A stretch of DNA of 6,051 nucleotides, taken from assembly GCA_029932835.1 (NCBI GenBank), contig JAOZPI010000051.1, positions 1 to 6,051 on the forward strand. Direction: 5' to 3'. The DNA is from an archaeon. GTDB taxonomy: Archaea; Altiarchaeota; Altiarchaeia; JAFGQM01. Shown in pieces: positions 1 to 4,149 of the stretch (the first letter of the stretch is position 1; each line of letters begins with the position of its first letter). The notes beneath the pieces are model-generated. The model did no database searches and was not told the DNA's origin. It worked only from the letters and a program-made list of their open reading frames with translations. The position numbers were made by a program, and so were the translations under genes.

Positions 1-972
1 ATCCCCTGGATACTAGCACCAAGGTATAGTCTTTCCATATACACGCACAGGTTTATAGAGCTCTCCAGAGATGCAGACGTGATACACGCCCACACCCCGT
101 ACCCCATGTTCTACTACGCCATCCACGCGTCAAAGTCCCTGCACCTCCCACTAGTCAGCACGTTCCATACAGACCCAGCGGCTATCTTTGGTTCGATTCT
201 ACCTTCTGGATCAATCCTTGGTCGTATGGCATCCAAAGCTATATGGCGTTATCTCGTCTGGCTCTATAACAAAAGCGAGGTAGTGATCGCAGTATCAAAG
301 TGGATAAGGGATGAATTGATTGCAAGAGGATTGGAGCGAAAGGTTGTCGTAATACCAAACGGTGTTGACACAAGGAGGTTTTCTGGCGGAGTACCATCTC
401 GCCAATTTAGGGAGGAGTATAAGATTCCGGAAGATAAGCCGATGGTATTATTTATGGGGAGGTTGGAGCATAAGAAGGATCCAGAAACCTTCCTTCGTGC
501 TGCTCTTAGATCCAGGTCTGACGCTGTCTTTGTTGTAGCTGGGAGTGGAACACTCCAAGACAAACTACGACAACTTGCAGGGGGAGACAAACGAGTAGTG
601 TTTACAGGATTTATCCCAGACGAGCTTGTTCCTCAGGCATTTGCCGCTGCCGATGTGTACGTCCTCACCTCTGAGATGGAAACTCAGGGAATTGTCTTGC
701 TAGAGGCACTAGCCTCCGAAACTGCGTGTATCTCAACAGATGTTGGAATGGCGAGGGAGGTAATAGAACCAGAATACATAATAAAGCAGGGGGATGTGGT
801 GGGACTCTCCAGAAGGATAGACTATCTGTTAGAGAATGAAAAGAAGAGGAAAGAGCGTGCAAAGAGGGGAAGAAAGCTGGTGGAAGGCAGATATTCCATT
901 AATTATATGATAAAGAGCCTGTCTTCTCTTTACCAAGAGGTTATAGAAGGAAGTGGGGTCGCTGGGATTTGA
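1..972 (+). CDS. GT4-family glycosyltransferase, 5'-truncated by the window edge
   Basis: The frame is open from base 1, so the start lies upstream; the GTG at 79 is an internal Val, not the start. The visible 323 residues hold the end of the N-terminal Rossmann domain (IHAHTPYP, then STFHTDP) and a whole C-terminal GT-B domain. That domain has the linker IPNGVDTRRF, the strand VLFMGRLEHKKDPE, the loop AGSGTL, and the acidic EX7E motif (ETQGIVLLE, Glu codons at 679 and 703) that contacts the sugar nucleotide in retaining GT4 enzymes. The family transfers a hexose from NDP- or GDP-sugar to a lipid or glycan acceptor at the cytoplasmic membrane face. The EX7E region and the HTP/FHTD motifs resemble diacylglycerol glucosyltransferases and PimB-like mannosyltransferases, but the acceptor cannot be told. 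The last five residues and the TGA stop lie inside the tRNA-Trp gene on the opposite strand. Confidence 0.9.
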   Translation: MPWILAPRYSLSIYTHRFIELSRDADVIHAHTPYPMFYYAIHASKSLHLPLVSTFHTDPAAIFGSILPSGSILGRMASKAIWRYLVWLYNKSEVVIAVSKWIRDELIARGLERKVVVIPNGVDTRRFSGGVPSRQFREEYKIPEDKPMVLFMGRLEHKKDPETFLRAALRSRSDAVFVVAGSGTLQDKLRQLAGGDKRVVFTGFIPDELVPQAFAAADVYVLTSEMETQGIVLLEALASETACISTDVGMAREVIEPEYIIKQGDVVGLSRRIDYLLENEKKRKERAKRGRKLVEGRYSINYMIKSLSSLYQEVIEGSGVAGI

Positions 973-1105
973 ACCCAGGTCAGCAGGTATCTCCGATATC
1001 ATGAAGTCTATGTACCTGCGTATCATCATCGCGGATCAAAATCCACTCTGTGCTCCAAAGCCTGCCTCTGGAGCCTGCGAGGATGCCAAACTACCCTACG
1101 ACCCC
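954..1105 (-). tRNA. tRNA-Trp(CCA) with a 79-nt intron
   Basis: Read on the minus strand, the gene folds as a full cloverleaf. The acceptor stem is GGGGTCG/CGACCCC with discriminator A. The D arm is GGGT...TCCT, with a mismatch at 13/22. The anticodon stem is GCAGG/CCTGC and the T arm is CTGGG-TTCAAAT-CCCAG. CCA is not encoded. The continuous anticodon loop would be CTCCAG plus A once 79 bases are removed, which puts CCA at 1069-1071. Exon bases 32-35 (CTCC) pair with intron GGAG to form the 4-bp central helix. Three-base bulges (AG^A and AT^A) flank it, placing the splice sites at 37/38 as expected for the archaeal tRNA endonuclease. The mature length is 73 nt. A tRNA-Pro reading (TGG in the intron at about 1055-1057) was considered, but it leaves no valid anticodon stem. 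Confidence 0.93.
989..1067 (-). ncRNA. tRNA-Trp intron with box C/D methylation-guide elements
   Basis: The intron carries CTTTGGAGC (1052-1060), which pairs over 9 bp (one G-U) with exon GCTCCAGAG. It is followed after one base by CAGA (1047-1050), a D'-like box, so the fifth base upstream of the box faces C34. Next comes a 6-bp hairpin, GTGGAT/ATCCGC (1031-1046), then a perfect box C/C' ATGATGA (1023-1029). Exactly 12 bases separate that box from a D-like TAGA (1007-1010). Within those 12 bases GCAGGTA (1013-1019) pairs with TACCTGC, so the +5 base faces position 39. Known: euryarchaeal pre-tRNA-Trp introns are box C/D RNAs guiding 2'-O-methylation at 34 and 39. Both D boxes keep the GA needed for sheared pairs. 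The upstream box C for the first guide is not evident in linear order, so the terminal kink-turn remains unresolved. Confidence 0.75.
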
Positions 1106-1127
1106 GTTGCCTTATTATAGCAAGGGG

Positions 1128-1137
1128 AAATAAAAAA
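1128..1137 (-). promoter_or_regulatory. Box A (TATA-like) promoter element of tRNA-Trp
   Basis: The minus strand reads TTTTTTATTT here, with its A 26 bases upstream of the tRNA 5' end at 1105. This is the usual archaeal TBP-site distance if transcription starts at or next to the mature 5' end. The same core TTTTTATT sits at a matching distance before tRNA-Val and in front of the secretion operon. A nearer candidate, TATAATA at about 1113-1119, is too close to the gene to act as box A. Confidence 0.55.
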
Positions 1138-1176
1138 GAGGGGAAGTAAGACTTCTATTTCTTTAATACCCCTCTT
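1136..1176. repeat. Spaced inverted repeat with T-runs on both outer sides
   Basis: AAGAGGGG at 1136-1143 is the perfect reverse complement of CCCCTCTT at 1169-1176. The 25-base spacer can itself fold a small AAGT/ACTT hairpin. Outside the right arm the plus strand has T6 at 1181-1186; outside the left arm the minus strand runs into TTTTTTATTT. It could be a bidirectional terminator, or a regulator site between the divergent tRNA-Trp and CPBP genes. Archaeal termination mainly needs the T-run, so the hairpin's role is uncertain. Confidence 0.4.
1161..1168 (+). promoter_or_regulatory. Candidate box A for the CPBP gene
   Basis: CTTTAATA resembles the archaeal TATA consensus. A start about 26 bases downstream would fall near 1191, giving a leader of about 20 bases before the ATG at 1210, similar to the leader inferred for the ATPase gene. 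No Shine-Dalgarno is visible in front of the ATG. The element lies in the spacer of the inverted repeat, so the repeat could influence its use. Support is composition and spacing only. Confidence 0.3.
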
Positions 1177-1209
1177 CCTATTTTTTCAATTTCTTTTTGT
1201 AAAATATAC

Positions 1210-1779
1210 ATGGAGAGGAAAAAAGAGGCCCTACAATTGGTCATACTGCTCATTCTTTCTCTCTTTCTGCTGTCATCCGGGATTGATAATTATATCGTAA
1301 TGCTGGTGGTGATTTCGTTCATAGTTCCCTTGGAGATTCTCTGGGGGGAAGGCCTCAAGAACATGGGGATATCCAGGGAGGGAATCGTGGATGCGATAAG
1401 GGTGCAAATTCCATTCACAGTTCTCGGAACGTTGTTCCTTTTCTTGGTGTTTTTGATCCGTGGGAGTGCATCTGGGGAGCTTAGCAGTGGGTATCTTTTA
1501 TATTGGCTTCTTTCAGTTCCAATGCAAGAGTTCATTTTCCGCGGCTATGTGCAGGGGGTTCTGCGATACTTTTTTTCGAGGGTGTGGGTCGCCTCCCTGG
1601 CTGCGGTGCTCTTCTCTGCGTCTCATATCTTCGCAGATCCCCACTATCGGGCAGTCTTGATACCAAGTACCCTAGTGGCAGGATTTGCATGGGGGTTTGC
1701 ATACGAACACAAGAAGAACCTCATTGGTCCCATAATCAGCCACGCAGTGCTCGGAACTCTCATATTTCTTATATTCTAA
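1210..1779 (+). CDS. CPBP (CAAX protease/bacteriocin-processing) family membrane protein
   Basis: The 189-residue protein is very hydrophobic, with helices at about 8-24, 27-46, 66-84, 94-118, 125-142 and 148-165 and one at the C-terminus. The family motifs are in order and correctly spaced: QEFIFRG (Q106, E107, R111), SASHIF (H139), and SHAVLG (H178). These correspond to EExxxR, FxxxH and HxxxN of Rce1-like glutamyl intramembrane proteases. Two family positions differ: the first Glu of motif 1 is Gln, and the Asn four residues after the last His is Gly (G182). It may still be proteolytic with the remaining Glu/His residues, or it may be a non-catalytic membrane scaffold; family members also serve in peptide processing and immunity. 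The neighbours are tRNA genes, so context gives no substrate. The ATG at 1210 opens the first long hydrophobic frame and has no clear Shine-Dalgarno. Confidence 0.85.
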   Translation: MERKKEALQLVILLILSLFLLSSGIDNYIVMLVVISFIVPLEILWGEGLKNMGISREGIVDAIRVQIPFTVLGTLFLFLVFLIRGSASGELSSGYLLYWLLSVPMQEFIFRGYVQGVLRYFFSRVWVASLAAVLFSASHIFADPHYRAVLIPSTLVAGFAWGFAYEHKKNLIGPIISHAVLGTLIFLIF

Positions 1780-1802
1780 TTGGGGGGCTAAGAGAAGAGG
1801 AG

Positions 1803-1889
1803 TGGGCTCGGCCGGATTCGAACCGGCGATCTCCGCCACTTTGACAGGGGTCGTCAAGGCGACGTCATAACCAACTAGACCACGAGCCC
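1803..1889 (-). tRNA. tRNA-Val(GAC) with a 13-nt intron
   Basis: On the minus strand the acceptor stem is GGGCTCG/CGAGCCC with discriminator A. The D arm is GTCT-AGTTGGTTA-TGAC, the anticodon stem TCGCC/GGCGG, the variable loop AGATC, and the T arm GCCGG-TTCGAAT-CCGGC. The body matches archaeal tRNA-Val, including the GTGGTCTAGTTGGTTATGAC segment. After the intron is removed the loop is TTGACGT, with anticodon GAC at 1853-1855. The mature length is 74 nt and CCA is not encoded. A tRNA-Asp reading (GTC inside the intron) was rejected because it gives no matching anticodon stem and the body is Val-like. Confidence 0.93.
1839..1851 (-). other. 13-nt intron of tRNA-Val, canonical 37/38 position
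   Basis: The intron reads ACCCCTGTCAAAG. Its TCAA pairs with exon TTGA (bases 32-35) as the 4-bp central helix. The bulges CG^A and AG^T put both cuts after the second bulge base, as the archaeal splicing endonuclease requires. Only six bases (CCCCTG) close the central helix, so there is no room for the inner helix of a full bulge-helix-bulge. This is a reduced fold near the lower size limit for archaeal tRNA introns. Confidence 0.85.
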
Positions 1890-1913
1890 AGACACCATAT
1901 TTGCCAATCCAAG

Positions 1914-1921
1914 AATAAAAA
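1914..1921 (-). promoter_or_regulatory. Box A of tRNA-Val, also the T-run after the secretion operon
   Basis: The minus strand reads TTTTTATT, with its A 27 bases upstream of the tRNA-Val 5' end at 1889. It begins 11 bases after the stop codon of the TadC-like gene. A T-run is what archaeal RNA polymerase uses to terminate, so the same bases may end the operon and recruit TBP for the tRNA. The alternative is read-through, with the tRNA cut from a longer transcript. Confidence 0.5.
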
Positions 1922-1931
1922 GTTGCGGGAC

Positions 1932-2840
1932 TCAGACGCCAGTGGGGAGCATATTGGAAGCAAGCATACGAGAGACCTCAAATACAACAGTAGCTATGAG
2001 AGCCATAGAGAGAGAATAGAAGATGATGCCCTTCCAGATCCGAGCCCCTCGAACAAACGCCAGCATAATTCCGGATATGAAGCATTCGATCATTGTGTAG
2101 ATCCAAAGCAGATTTATAGTAATACCACCGAGGGAGAGGTCTAGAGGACTTGCAGCTGTTCCATGGCCTCCCTTGGTTATATTAACGATTACGGAGCCTA
2201 TCTGGGATACAAACCCAAATATTATTGGAGCTACTATCGCTCCTGCAGCAAATATGAAGATTACATACATTAGTGTCTTGCTCACGCGCTCCCTCTGAAG
2301 CCGTGCCATTTCCCTGGCATCTCCTGCCACAGCCTCTAGTATCTCAGCCAACTCTCCGCCCGCTCTCCGACCATCAACAACAATCTTGAACACTCTCTTG
2401 AGAAGTGGCACATCAACCCTGGAGATCAGATTCTCAAGAGATTCCTCAAAACTGAATCCTCCCTCCATATCATTCAGGGCAATCTTTAATTCATCTATTA
2501 ATGGCCCTTTTTGTATCTTTGTAAGGTCTAGAAGAGCCTGTTCTATTGTGGCTCCCGCTCTCAGAGAAGTGGCTAGTTCTTCAAATACGTCTGGGACAGC
2601 CTCCTCTATCTTGATATCTCTTCTCTCCTTCATTATAATTGGGAGTCCTATTATCAGGGTTGGGAGGGTTATTACTACTACTATGGACACCCCAGGACGG
2701 GACGGGAGAAGGATGAGCAGGGAGAGAGACAAAAACACAGCAATAGCTATAGAGAGGACTATCCAGACAAGAGGAGAGAGCCCTATTCTCGCACCTTTTA
2801 GATACCTCCCATAGCCTCCCTTGTCTTTTTTTTCTTCCAT
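1932..2840 (-). CDS. TadC/ArlJ-like type II secretion F-domain platform protein
   Basis: The 302-residue inner-membrane protein has two helices (about 24-45 and 51-70), a cytoplasmic T2SSF domain (about 83-190), and three C-terminal helices (about 190-212, 238-262, 269-291). Family-typical segments are VPDVFEELATSLRAGATIEQAL near 83 and the second amphipathic stretch GRRAGGELAEILEAVA at about 158-172. This single-domain layout and length fit TadC or half of an ArlJ/PilC protein. The family anchors the pilus base and couples ATPase motion to insertion of pilin subunits. The ATG lies 1 base after the stop of the preceding gene (TGA-T-ATG), implying coupled translation. It is the last gene of the operon; a T-rich stretch and tRNA-Val follow. 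Confidence 0.88.
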   Translation of the reverse strand: MEEKKDKGGYGRYLKGARIGLSPLVWIVLSIAIAVFLSLSLLILLPSRPGVSIVVVITLPTLIIGLPIIMKERRDIKIEEAVPDVFEELATSLRAGATIEQALLDLTKIQKGPLIDELKIALNDMEGGFSFEESLENLISRVDVPLLKRVFKIVVDGRRAGGELAEILEAVAGDAREMARLQRERVSKTLMYVIFIFAAGAIVAPIIFGFVSQIGSVIVNITKGGHGTAASPLDLSLGGITINLLWIYTMIECFISGIMLAFVRGARIWKGIIFYSLSMALIATVVFEVSRMLASNMLPTGV

Positions 2841-2841
2841 A

Positions 2842-4149
2842 TCAGACCTTTGGCTCTAGTAATTTAACAACGTACGTTATAACAATCATGACCATTGGGA
2901 ACACCAAGAGGAGCATAAGGCCCAACATGAAGGTATTCATGCCGCCCCCCAAAGCTACCGTCCCCTGCATTTGTATGGTACCCACAAGGCTAAAGACTGC
3001 AATTACTACTGGACCAACGATGCCAGCCACTATATAGACTATAGCGAATGCGTTTAGCTTTTCCACAAAGTCTGATATCTTCATACGCATCTCAAAGGTA
3101 AGGTCTTCTGCTATTTGGTTTATTATCTTTGCCACATCTCCCCCCATTTCCAACGCTCTCCTTATGTGTATTGTGACCCGCATAAAGGCCTTTGATCCAG
3201 TCCTTCGTGCGGCATCATCTAGGGCATCTGATAGATTTTTTCCAGACTTTACGTCCCACACAACCCTGTCAAGCTCCTTGGAAAGAGCACCATAATCTGC
3301 CCTAGAGACAGAGATTAGAGAGTCGAATATGCTTATCCCAGCAGTGAGGAGGGCTGACATGTGTCTCAGTGCAAACGGAAGCTGCCGGTCTATTTCTCTT
3401 GCACCACCGCTTACCTGCATGGAGGGCCAGTTTATGGCAAATAGTGAGAAAAGGAGGAGGAGGGAAACAAAGGATATGGCAAAGAGAACTATGTTCATAG
3501 TGAGGAGGAATAGAACAAAGGAGAGGAGAAGCGAGAAGACAAAGGATATGGCAGAGGAAAAGCTGGCGTACTCCTTTTGGTAGAGAGGTATACCACTTGT
3601 CTCTAGGTCAAATTCAAGAGAAGACTTGCTTACAGTAAGCAGCATCTTAGACAGCAAGTTTAGGGGGGGATAAGAACCGAGGGGATAAATCCGATACAAA
3701 CCGGGTATTTCCTTTCCCATTAGCTCTCTTTCTGTGATCTCCGGTTTTTTTCCCTCAACCACCTCTTCTATCTTTCCGAGTCTCCCCTTGGCTCCAGCGG
3801 TTTCCTTCTCACCGGACTCTGAAACGCTGCTCTTTAGCAGTTTGGCCACATCATCAATGCTCTGTGCCCTCTTTTTTACATCAGTGTCGGGCTCTTCTAT
3901 CTTTTTCTCCCACTCCTTCTCAATCTCCTCTGGACTTGGAAGGGCCTCTTCTTTTACAGGAATTTCCTGTTGCTTGGTATCGTCCTTTCCTGTAACCACC
4001 TTGTCGCCAGTTTCTCCCTTGCTTTCCTGCCCCTTATCCACGCCTCCCCCTTTGGGAGAGGATCCTCCCCCCTTTGATGAGGCTATCTTCCCCAAACCTT
4101 CTTCCCAAGTGGAGAGGTCCTTCAAATCCTTGGTTTTCTTTTTAGCCAT
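2842..4149 (-). CDS. TadB/ArlJ-like type II secretion F-domain platform protein with a long charged N-terminus
   Basis: I start this gene at the ATG at 4149 (435 residues, MAKKKTKDLK). The TTG at 4182 and ATG at 4167 would overlap the ATPase gene more deeply. Residues 1 to about 145 are low-complexity, rich in Lys, Glu, Gly and Ser, and probably disordered. A hydrophobic pair follows (about 198-218 and 220-240), then the T2SSF domain (about 256-385, with LPFALRHMSALLTAGISIFD), then two helices (about 367-390 and 405-428). The family forms the membrane platform under a type IV pilus-like filament and contacts the hexameric ATPase. The long tail is unusual for TadB/TadC proteins, which are about 300 residues. 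Its first codons overlap the ATPase stop by 8 bases (AATGGCTAA). With the next gene it makes a TadB-TadC pair rather than one two-domain ArlJ. Confidence 0.87.
   Translation of the reverse strand: MAKKKTKDLKDLSTWEEGLGKIASSKGGGSSPKGGGVDKGQESKGETGDKVVTGKDDTKQQEIPVKEEALPSPEEIEKEWEKKIEEPDTDVKKRAQSIDDVAKLLKSSVSESGEKETAGAKGRLGKIEEVVEGKKPEITERELMGKEIPGLYRIYPLGSYPPLNLLSKMLLTVSKSSLEFDLETSGIPLYQKEYASFSSAISFVFSLLLSFVLFLLTMNIVLFAISFVSLLLLFSLFAINWPSMQVSGGAREIDRQLPFALRHMSALLTAGISIFDSLISVSRADYGALSKELDRVVWDVKSGKNLSDALDDAARRTGSKAFMRVTIHIRRALEMGGDVAKIINQIAEDLTFEMRMKISDFVEKLNAFAIVYIVAGIVGPVVIAVFSLVGTIQMQGTVALGGGMNTFMLGLMLLLVFPMVMIVITYVVKLLEPKV
2846..2850 (-). promoter_or_regulatory. Weak Shine-Dalgarno for the TadC-like gene
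   Basis: The minus strand reads AAGGT followed by five bases and then the ATG at 2840. This partly matches the archaeal AGGAGGTGAT site. It lies inside the last codons of the preceding gene and supports the chosen start, though re-initiation from the adjacent stop would also serve. Confidence 0.4.

Noticed and set aside
1051..1060. Possible tRNA-Pro anticodon TGG (loop TTTGGAG) within the tRNA at 954-1105.
   Set aside because: No 5-bp anticodon stem flanks it. The CCA loop has a perfect GCAGG/CCTGC stem and a matching splice motif, and the TGG is explained as the guide antisense to CCA.
1503..1844. Open frames on both strands across the CPBP 3' end and tRNA-Val.
   Set aside because: They run through a structured tRNA gene. 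The peptide DSNRRSP is the familiar false translation of an antisense tRNA T-arm.
1843..1848. Possible tRNA-Asp anticodon GTC inside the tRNA at 1803-1889.
   Set aside because: These bases form the intron side of the central splicing helix. The D arm and body are Val-like and the GAC loop has a proper stem.
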